In this document: in pieces, positions 15,886 to 25,551 of the stretch
How the letters are laid out: each line of letters starts with the position of its first letter
How positions within the stretch are numbered: the first letter of the stretch is position 1
From: Seonamhaeicola sp.
Lineage (GTDB): Bacteria > Bacteroidota > Bacteroidia > Flavobacteriales > Flavobacteriaceae
Length of the DNA: 64,000 bases
Reading direction: 5' to 3'
Assembly (NCBI RefSeq): GCF_028281565.1
Contig: NZ_JANQJQ010000016.1
Coordinates: 1 to 64,000, forward strand
Notes under the pieces: model-generated
Told to the model about the DNA's origin: nothing
What the model saw: only the letters and a program-made list of their open reading frames with translations
Database searches by the model: none
Made by a program: the position numbers and the translations under genes

Positions 15886-18123
15886 TTATTTGTTTTTAGC
15901 ATCGTCAATTAATTTTTTAAGAGCGCCGTCCGGATTGCAGCTTGTTGTTTCAATACGGGCCTGTTTGATCATGTCGTCTCCATTAAAAATATCAAAAGTT
16001 TCAACTTCTTTTTCTTCACCATTTAGAATTATGAATGGTGTAAATGCTTTAGTATCGTGATCATAAACAAATCCTGATCCGCTTAAATTGTCTGTAAGTT
16101 CTGAAATACAGTCTTGAACTCCGGTTTTTAAATTTTCCAAATCCTCTATAGTCGGTAAATTATCAAGAATAATTTGCGCATCGAACTTAATACCTTCGGC
16201 TTCGGCAATATATTGTACATTATCTGCCGCTTCCAATAACTGGGCTACTTGTTCACTGTTTAAGACCGTAGCATTAATAGTTCGGTTTCGGGTGGTGGAA
16301 TCCGACCAGGCCGCACATTTGCTGAACAGGATATTGGCTTTATTGCCATAGGTAATGGTAACTTTTACGGTTTTATTTATTTTGTCCAAACTGGCAAGAT
16401 GGCGTAACGCGGCTTCTAGCTCTGCACGGGTCTGTGCGTTATCATTGGAATCGTTTACAGCATTTTTTAGCCGGTTTAAAGCATCTTTATATGGTTTTAC
16501 CACCGAATTGACCTGGGAGGTTATATTAGTACTGCACAAGGCAGCACCATTGTCACTTACAATAGTATTGGCCTGACTTTCAGCACTGGATATAGCCGAA
16601 GACACGGCCTTGTCAATTTCATCCTGAGCCCGGTCAATAATCCCCGGAAGGGCTGTTCTTAATCCTCTTAGGCTCAATTCTAATTCATAACGTTCATTTG
16701 CTGCCTCCACGTCAGCGATCGCTTGTTCGGTGGTAGCAATGGCCGCATCAATTTGAGCCGTAACTGTATCCGAAATACCATCGGTGAAATTTCCGGGTGG
16801 ATAGGCAACCATTTTGGTTTCGTCCGTTGTAAAAGTAGCATGGGCTTCCCAAGTTTCATCGTCAATAGTAACCTGTCCTTCCATAGTAAAAGCTTCTGGT
16901 GTTACCCGCATACCACCACCAATGGATTTCGTACCCGTTGGGGTCTCTAAATTAAATGCACCGGATAAGCCAATATCAAAGGTTCCGGTTTGTTCCACAA
17001 AACCATAAGCATTCATATGGCCACTTGGGGCCACCGGAATAATGTCCGGCCACCATGTAAGATCCGGCTCCACCAATCCGTTAATAAAAGCTTTTGCTAT
17101 AACACCATTATTAGTACTGGCTTCGGCTACAATGGCAGCACTCCCCGAGCCTATGGGGAAGCCAAATGATATAAATGAAGCAATATCAAATGAAAAATCC
17201 AGTTTGCCATTGATGCCGGCTCGATAATGTGCTCCAAAATTGGATTCCATGGGCTCATCAAAGTTGGCGTTTACGTCGAACCCCCTGTTTTGATAGTACA
17301 TACCGGAAGCTTCCAATACTTTAAAAAATGACACGGAACCCCCTGTAACCTGATTGGCTTCGAATGAAACTACATGACCTTCAACCGGGTTTGTCGGAAT
17401 AAAAGTAAAATTGGATTCCCAGGAAGCTCCAAAACTCACACTGCCTAATTTTGAATGGCTTGAGTTGCCGTTGTTACTACTTCCACCGCTATTACCATTT
17501 CCGCCATTATTATTACCGCTGCCATCATTTCCACCCAGGGCATCACCCCCAAGAGAAAAGAAAAACATAGGATCGGTATAATCGGCAATAAATGTTATAT
17601 GGCCACCAACAGGTGCTTTAATTGAAAGGGGTTTATGAGCTTCAGGGTCGTCATTGGCACCCACTTTTAATTCAATATTAACCGAAATGTGGAAAACAAA
17701 ATAATAGCGATCCTCTACTAACTGTATCTCAAAATCCCTGTTTTCATTTAAAAATTTCCCTAAAAAATAACCGACATCTGCCTGAACGGGATTTTCAAAT
17801 TCAAAATAATTATTGGTTGGTGGAATATCGGAGGTTCCGGAAACACCAACCAGGGTGCCGTTATCGTCAAATTCAACATCAAGATTAGCATTTTCAAATA
17901 TAATATCGCCTGAAGTTTCTGTGCCAATGGTGAGGCTTCCGTCTACGATATAACCGTTTTCTGTTTGGGTCACATGACCATTTGGTGTGATATTCAGGTT
18001 GGATATTTCACCATTATTGGCCGCCGGAATGTCTACCGGTTCTGTATTAGTTGAACAATTAGGGAGCATTGCAAAAACTAGTAACAATAAAAAGGGAGCA
18101 CGTAATTTGTCAAGTGTTTTCAT
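15886..18123 (-). CDS. Large lipoprotein of unknown function
   Basis: A 745-residue predicted lipoprotein; the signal segment ends MLPNC with Cys23 as a likely lipidation site, though the lipobox is atypical. A Gly/Asn/Ser-rich linker (GGNDGSGNNNGGNGNSGG, about residues 200-225) separates an N-terminal beta-rich part from a central part with IDFSFDIASFISFGFPIG-like strands. The last 300 residues are helical and probably coiled coil (DAAIATTEQAIADVEAANERYELELS). I do not recognise a family. The upstream region has an unusually elaborate control region, and the next gene upstream is a TPR/LuxR-type regulator on the same strand, which may control it. Confidence 0.7.
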   Translation of the reverse strand: MKTLDKLRAPFLLLLVFAMLPNCSTNTEPVDIPAANNGEISNLNITPNGHVTQTENGYIVDGSLTIGTETSGDIIFENANLDVEFDDNGTLVGVSGTSDIPPTNNYFEFENPVQADVGYFLGKFLNENRDFEIQLVEDRYYFVFHISVNIELKVGANDDPEAHKPLSIKAPVGGHITFIADYTDPMFFFSLGGDALGGNDGSGNNNGGNGNSGGSSNNGNSSHSKLGSVSFGASWESNFTFIPTNPVEGHVVSFEANQVTGGSVSFFKVLEASGMYYQNRGFDVNANFDEPMESNFGAHYRAGINGKLDFSFDIASFISFGFPIGSGSAAIVAEASTNNGVIAKAFINGLVEPDLTWWPDIIPVAPSGHMNAYGFVEQTGTFDIGLSGAFNLETPTGTKSIGGGMRVTPEAFTMEGQVTIDDETWEAHATFTTDETKMVAYPPGNFTDGISDTVTAQIDAAIATTEQAIADVEAANERYELELSLRGLRTALPGIIDRAQDEIDKAVSSAISSAESQANTIVSDNGAALCSTNITSQVNSVVKPYKDALNRLKNAVNDSNDNAQTRAELEAALRHLASLDKINKTVKVTITYGNKANILFSKCAAWSDSTTRNRTINATVLNSEQVAQLLEAADNVQYIAEAEGIKFDAQIILDNLPTIEDLENLKTGVQDCISELTDNLSGSGFVYDHDTKAFTPFIILNGEEKEVETFDIFNGDDMIKQARIETTSCNPDGALKKLIDDAKNK

Positions 18124-18132
18124 GATTTGGCT

Positions 18133-18213
18133 GTTTTGTGATTAGAACTTGGTTTTGCGAGACCTTGCGCTCTGGTGGTCTGCAGCCCATATTAGCGCAA
18201 GACATCACAAAAC
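18133..18213 (-). promoter_or_regulatory. Nested inverted repeat in the lipoprotein mRNA leader
   Basis: Outer arms GTTTTGTGAT (18133-18142) and ATCACAAAAC (18204-18213) enclose inner arms CTTGCGCT (18164-18171) and AGCGCAAG (18194-18201). All are perfect matches. The structure ends 9 nt before the lipoprotein ATG and falls inside the predicted leader, so it may influence translation. Confidence 0.55.
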
Positions 18214-18236
18214 GGTTTGTCAAATTGATGACAAAA

Positions 18237-18244
18237 CAAACTTA
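18237..18244 (-). promoter_or_regulatory. -7 box of the lipoprotein gene
   Basis: Leftward, TAAGTTTG fits TAnnTTTG. No good -33 element is found at 19-20 bp, which suggests activator dependence. The leader would be about 110 nt. Confidence 0.5.
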
Positions 18245-18275
18245 CCTTAAGAATTACTGCAGGGAAAATTTAGAG

Positions 18276-18327
18276 AGGGGACAATAGGTGGACACCTTTA
18301 AATAGGCGAAAAGACAAACGGTGGACA
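18276..18327. promoter_or_regulatory. Three phased GGNGGACA-like boxes
   Basis: AGGGGACA at 18276-18283, GGTGGACA at 18287-18294 and GGTGGACA at 18320-18327. The starts are 11 and 33 bp apart, so all three face the same side of the helix. They lie roughly 45-95 bp upstream of the predicted transcription start of the lipoprotein gene, where activators bind. Confidence 0.45.
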
Positions 18328-18347
18328 GGCTTATAAACCCATAATGT

Positions 18348-20201
18348 TTAAAGACTTAGCACTAGATCCTGAAGCGAATCTTCAGTAGCGATATCTAACT
18401 TTTTTCTGAGACGATAACGTGCTTTTTTAATGCCTTCCGGTGAAATATTGAGAATGTTTGCAATTTCTTTAGAGGATAGGTTCATTTTTAAAAGCGACAT
18501 TAAACGCAATTCATTAGACGTAACTTCAGGAAACTTTTGTTTGACATTATTATTAAAATCTTTATGGACTTCCTGAAAATATTTGCTGAAATTCTCCCAG
18601 TTGTTATCGTCCTTTAGATCAAAATTAATGGTTTGTATCAGTTGCTGATAACCATTTTGATTAGTGTCGGAAGCTTTAAATGCTTTAGCTTTTTGTTTTA
18701 AGCCTTCTAAAACCTCATTCTTTTTGGCTAAGTGGAGTGCATGCGTGGTGAGCTCTTTCTTTTTAAAGGCCAGTTCAGATTCCACTTTTTCTTTTTCTAA
18801 TTTGTTCCGCTTTAATTTTTGTCTAACCGCATAAAACCCAAGGAGTGACAAGAGCAACCCAATCCCTAAAAGCAGGCGCTGTAAATTATTGTTTTTTTCT
18901 TTTTGCCTAAGCAGATCTATTTCTTTGTTTTGAAGCTGTATTTCCTGTTCTTTTTTTTCGGTTTCGTATTGTGTTTTTAACTCATCAATTTGCTTAGCTT
19001 TCACAGTATTGAAAAGCGAATCATTTAATACCATATGCTTTTTATAGTCTGTAATGGCATTTCTGTAGTCGCCTTTTTCCCGGTAGGCTTCAGCACGTTC
19101 TTTGTAGTTATCGGATAAATTATCAAGAGACCCGATAGAGTCTGCTAATTGAATAGCTTGAGTATAGTAGTTTAAGGCCCGGTTATAATCCTTTTTTCCT
19201 AAATAGGCGGAAGCAACATCGTTTAAATAAATGATTTGATTATTTACTGAACCGTGTTTAGATGAGATTTTGTTAGAATTGAAAAAATACTCCAAGGCTT
19301 TATCATAGTCCTTTTTATCTAAAAAGACAGCGCCTATATTTTCTAAATAAGGTGCAATAAAGTTATCCCATTTTTGCGTTCTGCTTATTTTTAAGCCTTT
19401 ATTATAATTTAAAAGGGCTTTATCATAGTTTTTTAAGTCGTAATGAGTGTTCCCAAGTTCCATATAAGCTATGGCCAGCCACTTATGATGCTTTAGGTCT
19501 TCCAGGATGGATAAACCACCTTCTAAATAAGGAATAGCTTCCTTATTATTATTTCTTAAGGTTTCTGTACGCCCAATACCAATTTTAATTATAGCTTCTT
19601 TTAAAGGGTGTTTGGTTTTTAAGGTGTCCAGTACCTTTGAGGCATTTATTAACTGTTCCAAAGCACTTTTGTAATTCCCGTTGTCAAGGTAAATGGTGGA
19701 TTGCTGTTGGTATGCATCACTTAACATTAAACCATTTTGCAGTGTTTTGGCAATGGCTATTGATTTATTGGAAAGTTCCAAGGCATAGTTAAAATTACCC
19801 TCAAGGTTTTCAGTCCGGTTCCAGGCATGTAAAACTTTAAAAAGGGATGTTTGATCCTTTAATTTTTTATAGGCGCTTTCTGATTTTTTAAAGTAATATC
19901 TCAAAGAATCCAGGTTGTGATAATTGACATAATAGTGCCCCAGATTTTTATAGGCTTTGGCAAGGCCCTCAGAAAATTTAATAGCCTTCGAAATGGATAA
20001 TCCCTTATGCAAATATTCTAAAGCCAGTTTCGGATTTGACTGTCTGCTTTGGATAAAAATATGTTCAGCAGTATGTACTTTTTCAATACTTTGAGTTTGC
20101 CTTCCGAAAATCAGGAGTAAACTATCCAGGGTTTTGTTTTCCTGACCGGTTACTGCAATAGAGAAAAGGAAATAAAGGAAGGCGAAACTGAATTTTTTCA
20201 T
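18348..20201 (-). CDS. TPR-repeat membrane protein with LuxR-type HTH output
   Basis: A 617-residue one-protein signalling regulator. A signal peptide (residues 1-19) is followed by about eight tetratricopeptide repeats (for example AYMELGNTHYDLKNYDKALLNYNKGLKI) to about residue 410. Then come a charged coiled coil, one transmembrane helix (LLLGIGLLLSLLGFYAV, about 443-459) and a cytoplasmic coiled coil. The C-terminal LuxR-type helix-turn-helix is LSSKEIANILNISPEGIKKARYRLRKKL, about 572-600. The TPR part would be periplasmic and the DNA-binding part cytoplasmic. The target is unknown; the adjacent lipoprotein gene with phased boxes is the natural candidate (inference). Confidence 0.85.
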   Translation of the reverse strand: MKKFSFAFLYFLFSIAVTGQENKTLDSLLLIFGRQTQSIEKVHTAEHIFIQSRQSNPKLALEYLHKGLSISKAIKFSEGLAKAYKNLGHYYVNYHNLDSLRYYFKKSESAYKKLKDQTSLFKVLHAWNRTENLEGNFNYALELSNKSIAIAKTLQNGLMLSDAYQQQSTIYLDNGNYKSALEQLINASKVLDTLKTKHPLKEAIIKIGIGRTETLRNNNKEAIPYLEGGLSILEDLKHHKWLAIAYMELGNTHYDLKNYDKALLNYNKGLKISRTQKWDNFIAPYLENIGAVFLDKKDYDKALEYFFNSNKISSKHGSVNNQIIYLNDVASAYLGKKDYNRALNYYTQAIQLADSIGSLDNLSDNYKERAEAYREKGDYRNAITDYKKHMVLNDSLFNTVKAKQIDELKTQYETEKKEQEIQLQNKEIDLLRQKEKNNNLQRLLLGIGLLLSLLGFYAVRQKLKRNKLEKEKVESELAFKKKELTTHALHLAKKNEVLEGLKQKAKAFKASDTNQNGYQQLIQTINFDLKDDNNWENFSKYFQEVHKDFNNNVKQKFPEVTSNELRLMSLLKMNLSSKEIANILNISPEGIKKARYRLRKKLDIATEDSLQDLVLSL

Positions 20202-20361
20202 GGCTGGAATAGGCTGGTGTTATAAAAATAGCATTTATTAGTTGAAAATCAACCTTTTATTAGATTAAATAGGAAATGGTCGTCCATGATACTATTCACA
20301 ATGTGTTAAAAAGTTAAGGTAAAAATCTTAAAACCAAATGTGTCATTATAAAATCAATTAT

Positions 20362-20369
20362 TACTTTTG
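20362..20369 (+). promoter_or_regulatory. -7 box of guaA
   Basis: TACTTTTG fits the consensus. Its last base is only 3 bp before the guaA ATG at 20373, so the transcript would be leaderless or nearly so. Confidence 0.55.
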
Positions 20370-20372
20370 CGC

Positions 20373-21908
20373 ATGCAACATGACAAGGTACTCATTTTAG
20401 ACTTCGGATCGCAATACACACAGCTTATTGCACGTAGAGTCAGGGAGCTCAACATTTATTCCGAAATACATCCATTTAACAAAATTCCGGCAGACGTAGA
20501 AGCATATAAAGCGGTGATACTTTCCGGTAGTCCGTTTTCCGTTAGAGGCGAAGAGGCTTTACATCCGGACCTATCCGAAATACGTGGAAAAATTCCACTG
20601 TTGGCCGTATGTTACGGAGCCCAGTATTTAGCACATTTTTCCGGAGGTGAAGTGGCCCCTTCCAATACCAGGGAGTATGGGCGTGCAAATTTGTCGTTTA
20701 TAAAGGGTAATGAACCATTTCTAGCGCATATTCATACCGGTAGCCAGGTTTGGATGAGCCATTCGGATACCATCAAGGAATTACCGACAAACGGCGTGTT
20801 GATAGCCAGTACGCATGATGTTGAGAATGCTGCTTACAGGATTGATGGAGAAGAAACCTATGCTATTCAATTTCATCCGGAAGTATATCATTCAACGGAC
20901 GGTAAGCAATTATTGGAAAACTTTTTGGTAAGTATTGCCGGATTGCACCAGGATTGGACCCCGGATTCTTTTATTGAAGAAACGGTGGAAGCCATTCAGG
21001 AAAAAGTTGGTAATGATAAAGTGGTACTGGGCCTATCAGGAGGGGTAGATTCTACGGTTGCGGCCGTATTATTAAACAAAGCCATTGGTAAAAACCTGTA
21101 CTGTATTTTTGTTAATAACGGACTCCTTCGTAAAAACGAATTTGAAAATGTATTGAAGCAATATGAAGGTATGGGGCTTAATGTTAAAGGTGTTGATGCT
21201 TCGGCACGTTTCCTTGAAGCTCTGAAAGGCATTGAGGATCCTGAGAAAAAACGTAAAGCCATCGGTAATGCGTTTATTGAAGTATTTGATGACGAGGCCC
21301 ATAAAATAGAGGATGTCACATTTTTAGCGCAAGGAACTATTTATCCGGATGTCATTGAAAGTGTGTCTGCTACCGGCGGCCCTTCAGCAACCATTAAAAG
21401 CCATCATAATGTGGGCGGATTGCCGGACTTTATGAAGCTTAAAATAGTGGAGCCCTTACGTGCTATTTTTAAAGATGAGGTTAGGCGGGTAGGAGCTTCC
21501 TTAGGTATTGATCCGGAACTTCTTGGACGTCACCCGTTCCCTGGCCCCGGATTAGGTATCCGTATCTTGGGTGATATTACAGCCGAAAAAGTGCGTATTC
21601 TTCAGGAAGTGGACCACATTTTCATTAACGGTTTAAAAGAATGGGGATTATATAACGATGTCTGGCAAGCTGGTGCCATGTTATTGCCGGTGAACAGTGT
21701 AGGCGTTATGGGTGATGAGCGTACCTATGAGAAATGTGTGGCCCTGAGAGCTGTTGAAAGTACGGACGGTATGACGGCAGATTGGGTAAACTTACCATAC
21801 GAGTTCCTTCAAAGAACATCAAATGATATAATAAATAAAGTAAAAGGCGTTAATAGAGTAGTTTATGACATTAGTTCAAAGCCACCGGCCACTATAGAGT
21901 GGGAATAA
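20373..21908 (+). CDS. guaA: GMP synthase (glutamine-hydrolysing)
   Basis: Converts XMP to GMP using glutamine. The N-terminal class I glutamine amidotransferase domain has the nucleophile in [13 protein letters not shown] (about residue 78) and the His-Glu pair in IQFHPEVYH. The ATP-pyrophosphatase domain has the P-loop [10 protein letters not shown] (about residues 220-229). The C-terminal dimerisation domain ends in the standard [10 protein letters not shown] start at ATG 20373 (511 residues); a TTG two codons earlier is inside the -7 box. The protein is complete and standard for the family. Confidence 0.97.
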   Translation: MQHDKVLILDFGSQYTQLIARRVRELNIYSEIHPFNKIPADVEAYKAVILSGSPFSVRGEEALHPDLSEIRGKIPLLAVCYGAQYLAHFSGGEVAPSNTREYGRANLSFIKGNEPFLAHIHTGSQVWMSHSDTIKELPTNGVLIASTHDVENAAYRIDGEETYAIQFHPEVYHSTDGKQLLENFLVSIAGLHQDWTPDSFIEETVEAIQEKVGNDKVVLGLSGGVDSTVAAVLLNKAIGKNLYCIFVNNGLLRKNEFENVLKQYEGMGLNVKGVDASARFLEALKGIEDPEKKRKAIGNAFIEVFDDEAHKIEDVTFLAQGTIYPDVIESVSATGGPSATIKSHHNVGGLPDFMKLKIVEPLRAIFKDEVRRVGASLGIDPELLGRHPFPGPGLGIRILGDITAEKVRILQEVDHIFINGLKEWGLYNDVWQAGAMLLPVNSVGVMGDERTYEKCVALRAVESTDGMTADWVNLPYEFLQRTSNDIINKVKGVNRVVYDISSKPPATIEWE

Positions 21909-22120
21909 CAGCGTGACTTTATAAAGCCTCATGTGTCATAATATTATATTAAAAATTTGGTGTTCCAATATTTTTAAACTAATTATAATGTTTAAGTCAT
22001 CTTAATATTACAATGTATCGTATATATTTACGTGAGTTTAAAAATAGGATCAGGTAGTACAGACAGGTTTTTCCTTTTTTGGCATACTATATGATTTAAA
22101 CAAAAAAGAAAAAGTGTGTT

Positions 22121-22145
22121 TGTCCTGAGCTTAGCAGAAGGATGG
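22121..22145 (+). repeat. Short palindromic intergenic repeat (CTGAGCTTAG family)
   Basis: TGTCCTGAGCTTAGCAGAAG followed by GATGG. A related unit in the opposite orientation lies at 48621-48652. It is in the 286-bp gap after guaA, which otherwise shows only AT-rich sequence and an imperfect T-run/A-run hairpin near 22070-22113. Confidence 0.5.
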
Positions 22146-22194
22146 CATCTTTACCTGCTCCTGGCAGGCTTAACGCAATTAATAACAAAGTTAT

Positions 22195-24111
22195 ATGACT
22201 AAAATTTTTTCCATTTTTTGTTTCCTGTGCCTTTTTAGTTTCAGCGTAGTTCAAGCTCAAAATTACAGCACGCATAAAGTAAAAAAAGGTGAAACTATTG
22301 AAGGCATTGCAAAGCGTTATTATGTAACGCCTTTTGATATTTATAGCCTAAATCCGGAAGCAAAAACGGAGTTAAAGCCTAATACTATTTTAATAATTCC
22401 AAAGTCTAAAGTTGAAATAAAAACTACCATAGTTAAGGAATTACAGGGTTTTAAAACCCACAAAACAAAACGAAAAGAAACGCTTTATAGTCTGGCTAAA
22501 AAATATAATGTAGAAGAAGATGAGATAAAAAAGCATAATAAATTCCTGTATGCCAATCCGCTTCGTAAAGGTGATAAACTTAAGATCCCCATATTTAAAA
22601 CTACCGAGGTAGTGGAAGAGGTAGAACCCTATAGAACCTATGTGGTTCAACCCAAAGAAGGGAAGTGGCGCATTGCTTATAAATTTGGGATTACCATTGA
22701 AGAACTGGAAGCTTTAAATCCGGATATGGGAGAGGTTTTACAGGAAGGACAGGAGATTAAAGTGCCTAATATTGACAATGAAGCTGAAAAAGAAGTTGAT
22801 GAACAATTTAGCTACTACAAAGTATTACCCAGAGAAGGGTTCTACCGTTTAAAACTGAAACTCGGTATAGAACAAGCCGAACTGGAAGCATTGAATCCCG
22901 GTTTAGCTGAAAGTGGCTTGAAATCAGGAATGATCTTGAAGATCCCTTTTAACGAGGCCTTTTCAGGTGAAGAAACGAATAGAATTAGTTTAGTGGACAG
23001 TATTTCAGATTATACAACGAAACACTTAGTGGTCATGCTGCCTTTCAGATTGAACAGAGTGGATTTTGATTCCATTGCCGGTACCAAAAGAAGCATCAAA
23101 AGAGATCCGTACTTAGATGCATCACTCGATTTTCATTCAGGTGTTTTAATGGCAATAGATTCTCTGAAAACTTTGGGTATTTCATTAAAAGTAGATGTGT
23201 ACGACACTAAAAACCAGGTGAGTGAAGTAGCCCAAATTATTGATGATAATGATTTTGAAGAAGTAGATGCGGTTATCGGGCCGTTAACATCAAAAACGTT
23301 TGAAAAAGCATCTTCCCGATTAAAAGGATTCAATATTCCGGTGGTATCACCTATTGGTACTAATTTAAAATTGTATGATAATGTGTTTCAATCCAGGGCA
23401 CCGGCAGATTTACTTAAGAATAAAGTGATAAATTATGTAAAGACCGATACCTTGTTGAGCAATATTGTAATTATTGCGGACTCAAAACATACGGCCATTT
23501 CAAATAATTTAAAACAGGAATTTATTGCAGCAAAGCAAGTCTATTCCCGGAAGGACAAAGAAGGTGTAGATAAGTATTATGTTGGCAGGCAGGATATAGA
23601 AGATGCTTTAAAACCAGGAAACAACATCGTGTTTTTAGAAACTAAGGATGGTGGTTTTGCTTCAAACGTTACCAGTATTTTAGCCTCTTTGATCCAGGAA
23701 GAGAATGAAGAAGAAGCCATTGAGCAAAGAGATATTATTTTGGTGACCACCGATTTCAATAAAGCCTTTGAAGGTGAAGAAGTTTCCAATGAGCATTTAT
23801 CCAAACTGCAGTTTCACTATGCAACCACCTCTAAGAGTTATGATGAAAATGATGTTTTTGCTAAAAAATACGAACGACAATATCATATAACACCAAATAA
23901 AAGAGCCGTTAAGGGTTTTGATTTAACTATGGATGTGGTGTTGCGTTTAGTGTCTTCGGAAGATCTGTTTATGTCTGTAACCAAAGCACCAATAACAGAG
24001 TATGTAGAAAATAAATTCTCATATAAGAAGAAACTTTTTGGTGGTTATTATAATGACACCGTATACCTGGTAAAGTATCAGGATTTGACAATTGTAGAAG
24101 TAAAACAATAA
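22195..24111 (+). CDS. LysM-repeat protein with periplasmic-binding-like domain
   Basis: A 638-residue exported protein with a signal peptide (1-21, VVQAQ). Four LysM modules follow at about residues 25-70, 82-125, 147-190 and 204-250, seen as repeated Tyr/His-x-V-x-x-x-E-x-x-x-x-[IL]A-x-[KR]Y and LNPx units. From about 275 a periplasmic-binding/ABC-substrate-like fold begins (HLVVMLPFRLNRVDF, DAVIGPLTSKTFEKASS). LysM suggests binding to peptidoglycan; the second domain may bind a small ligand or be structural. This architecture is frequent in Flavobacteriaceae and its role is not established. Confidence 0.85.
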   Translation: MTKIFSIFCFLCLFSFSVVQAQNYSTHKVKKGETIEGIAKRYYVTPFDIYSLNPEAKTELKPNTILIIPKSKVEIKTTIVKELQGFKTHKTKRKETLYSLAKKYNVEEDEIKKHNKFLYANPLRKGDKLKIPIFKTTEVVEEVEPYRTYVVQPKEGKWRIAYKFGITIEELEALNPDMGEVLQEGQEIKVPNIDNEAEKEVDEQFSYYKVLPREGFYRLKLKLGIEQAELEALNPGLAESGLKSGMILKIPFNEAFSGEETNRISLVDSISDYTTKHLVVMLPFRLNRVDFDSIAGTKRSIKRDPYLDASLDFHSGVLMAIDSLKTLGISLKVDVYDTKNQVSEVAQIIDDNDFEEVDAVIGPLTSKTFEKASSRLKGFNIPVVSPIGTNLKLYDNVFQSRAPADLLKNKVINYVKTDTLLSNIVIIADSKHTAISNNLKQEFIAAKQVYSRKDKEGVDKYYVGRQDIEDALKPGNNIVFLETKDGGFASNVTSILASLIQEENEEEAIEQRDIILVTTDFNKAFEGEEVSNEHLSKLQFHYATTSKSYDENDVFAKKYERQYHITPNKRAVKGFDLTMDVVLRLVSSEDLFMSVTKAPITEYVENKFSYKKKLFGGYYNDTVYLVKYQDLTIVEVKQ

Positions 24112-24143
24112 GCGGGGAGGCTTCACGTTTTATATTTTAATTG

Positions 24144-24221
24144 TATGTCTCCTCGAGCGCAGTCGAGAGGTATATAGTGCTACTTTTGGAATAAGGTCTC
24201 GACTGCGCTCGACCTGACATA
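24144..24221. repeat. Inverted-repeat element (CTCGAGCGCAGTCGAGA family)
   Basis: CTCGAGCGCAGTCGAGA (24152-24168) and TCTCGACTGCGCTCGAC (24197-24213) pair over 16 bp, with outer TATGTC/GACATA ends. The GC-rich arms contrast with their AT-rich surroundings. It lies between two rightward genes and could attenuate read-through. Confidence 0.65.
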
Positions 24222-24240
24222 TTTATAATCATTAATTTTT

Positions 24241-24774
24241 GTGATTAGAATTCTTATTGTTTTTTGCTGCTTTCTTTTAGTCCAGGATGAACCGGTGATG
24301 TCCTGGAATGAATCCTATAAGCTGTCATGGGCTGATTTTAAAGATGCCCCCAATCCGCATACCAGTGCGGTGGCCATTACGGCATCCGGTATTACGTTTG
24401 GGTTTTCAGTCAGGCAAACAGACTCGCGGGTCGTAGATTTTACTACGGAAGTGCATGCCCATTTTTACCCGGAACAATCCTGGTATAAACCGGAACGAGC
24501 TAATAACCATGTTTTAGGGCATGAGCAGTTACATTTTGACATTACCGAGTTGCATGCCCGAAAGTTTCGGTATAGAATTAGTCAGCTTAAAGTATCAAAT
24601 CGTATTAAGGATGAATTGAGAGCGCTTCAAAAGACTATAAATTTAGAATTAAAGACCCTGCAAGACCGGTATGATGCCGAAACCAATTATTCCCGAAATT
24701 TTGAAGCACAGGCCCAATGGGAAGCGTATATTGCAACTGAACTTAAAAAGCTTTCAAAATACAAATCGAATTAA
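24241..24774 (+). CDS. DUF922-type predicted zinc protease-like protein
   Basis: A 177-residue exported protein beginning at GTG. A short hydrophobic N-terminus (IRILIVFCCFLLVQ) looks like a signal or membrane anchor. The key feature is HEQLH (residues 94-98), an HExxH zinc-protease motif, within GHEQLHFDITELHARKF, the signature of the DUF922 family of predicted secreted zinc-dependent proteases. Proteolytic activity has not been shown for close relatives as far as I know. The stop overlaps the next ATG by one base (TAATG), so the DUF3820 gene is coupled. Confidence 0.78.
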   Translation: MIRILIVFCCFLLVQDEPVMSWNESYKLSWADFKDAPNPHTSAVAITASGITFGFSVRQTDSRVVDFTTEVHAHFYPEQSWYKPERANNHVLGHEQLHFDITELHARKFRYRISQLKVSNRIKDELRALQKTINLELKTLQDRYDAETNYSRNFEAQAQWEAYIATELKKLSKYKSN

Positions 24775-25007
24775 TGCTCCCGGATAAAGACTTCCTTATA
24801 AAACTGGCACATACCAAAATGCCATATGGTAAATACAAAGACCGTTATTTGATTGATCTCCCCGAATACTACGTGGTTTGGTACCATAAAAAAGGGGTTC
24901 CCAAAGGGATCTTAGGAACTATGCTTAAACTGGTGTATGAGCTAAAACTAAATGGCTTGGAAGATTTGATCAGGAATATAAAAAGGCAATATCCAAATGA
25001 GGATTAA
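24774..25007 (+). CDS. DUF3820 family protein
   Basis: A 77-residue cytoplasmic protein with the family signature MPYGKYKDRYLIDLPEYYVVWY. Relatives occur across bacteria as stand-alone small proteins or attached to exonuclease-like proteins; the function is unknown. Translationally coupled to the DUF922 gene. Confidence 0.82.
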   Translation: MLPDKDFLIKLAHTKMPYGKYKDRYLIDLPEYYVVWYHKKGVPKGILGTMLKLVYELKLNGLEDLIRNIKRQYPNED

Positions 25008-25051
25008 AGCATGAATTGAGCCCTTAAGAAGCTTCATAATTAAATTAAAGA

Positions 25052-25444
25052 CTATTGATTGCTGGATTCATTTATTTTCTTAATAATTTCTTCTCTGAAC
25101 TTCAAATTATCTTGGTACTGCTTCTGTTTTAATTTTTCAAGAATAAAAGCGGTAATGGCGCCTCCAAAGATGGCAATACCCAGTTCGGAAAAAACATCCA
25201 GAACGACCTCATTAATGAATGAAGCCCAGGTGTTTTCAAAAAAGAACTTAAGTAGTCTACTTGTTACAGTGATCAGTACGCCTATAACAAAGAAAAATTT
25301 AATGAACTTGCTGTGAAAATATTCCTTATCAATGATCAAATCAAGTTCTTTCGGATTATTCCTGTAAAAATCAATGATCTCTTCAGTTATTTCCGTTTTT
25401 TCACCCCATAATGAGTCGTCTATTATTCTTTTACTAATACTCAT
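25052..25444 (-). CDS. Small membrane protein, unknown
   Basis: A 130-residue protein with a charged N-terminal 45 residues, then two transmembrane helices (FFFVIGVLITVTSRLLKFFF, about 48-67, and LGIAIFGGAITAFILEKL, about 88-105) and a basic, probably coiled-coil tail. I do not recognise a family. It stands alone: convergent with the DUF3820 gene and about 100 bp from the next gene on its strand. Confidence 0.6.
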   Translation of the reverse strand: MSISKRIIDDSLWGEKTEITEEIIDFYRNNPKELDLIIDKEYFHSKFIKFFFVIGVLITVTSRLLKFFFENTWASFINEVVLDVFSELGIAIFGGAITAFILEKLKQKQYQDNLKFREEIIKKINESSNQ

Positions 25445-25551
25445 TTTTTATTTTTATTGATGCGTACTAAAGATAATGAAATTAGCCACAATCTTAATAA
25501 AACGATATGATTTTACAAACGAAGTGGGGTTGTGAAGATTAGATTGAAAGC

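Noticed and set aside
18133-18213. Integron attC-like site
   Set aside because: The arms are paired, but the conserved GTTRRRY/RYYYAAC core sequences and the unpaired extrahelical bases are not convincing, and no integrase or cassette array is present.
20996-21319. A 107-codon open frame opposite guaA
   Set aside because: Antisense to the ATP-pyrophosphatase domain of GMP synthase; composition follows the host gene, and no start signal is seen.
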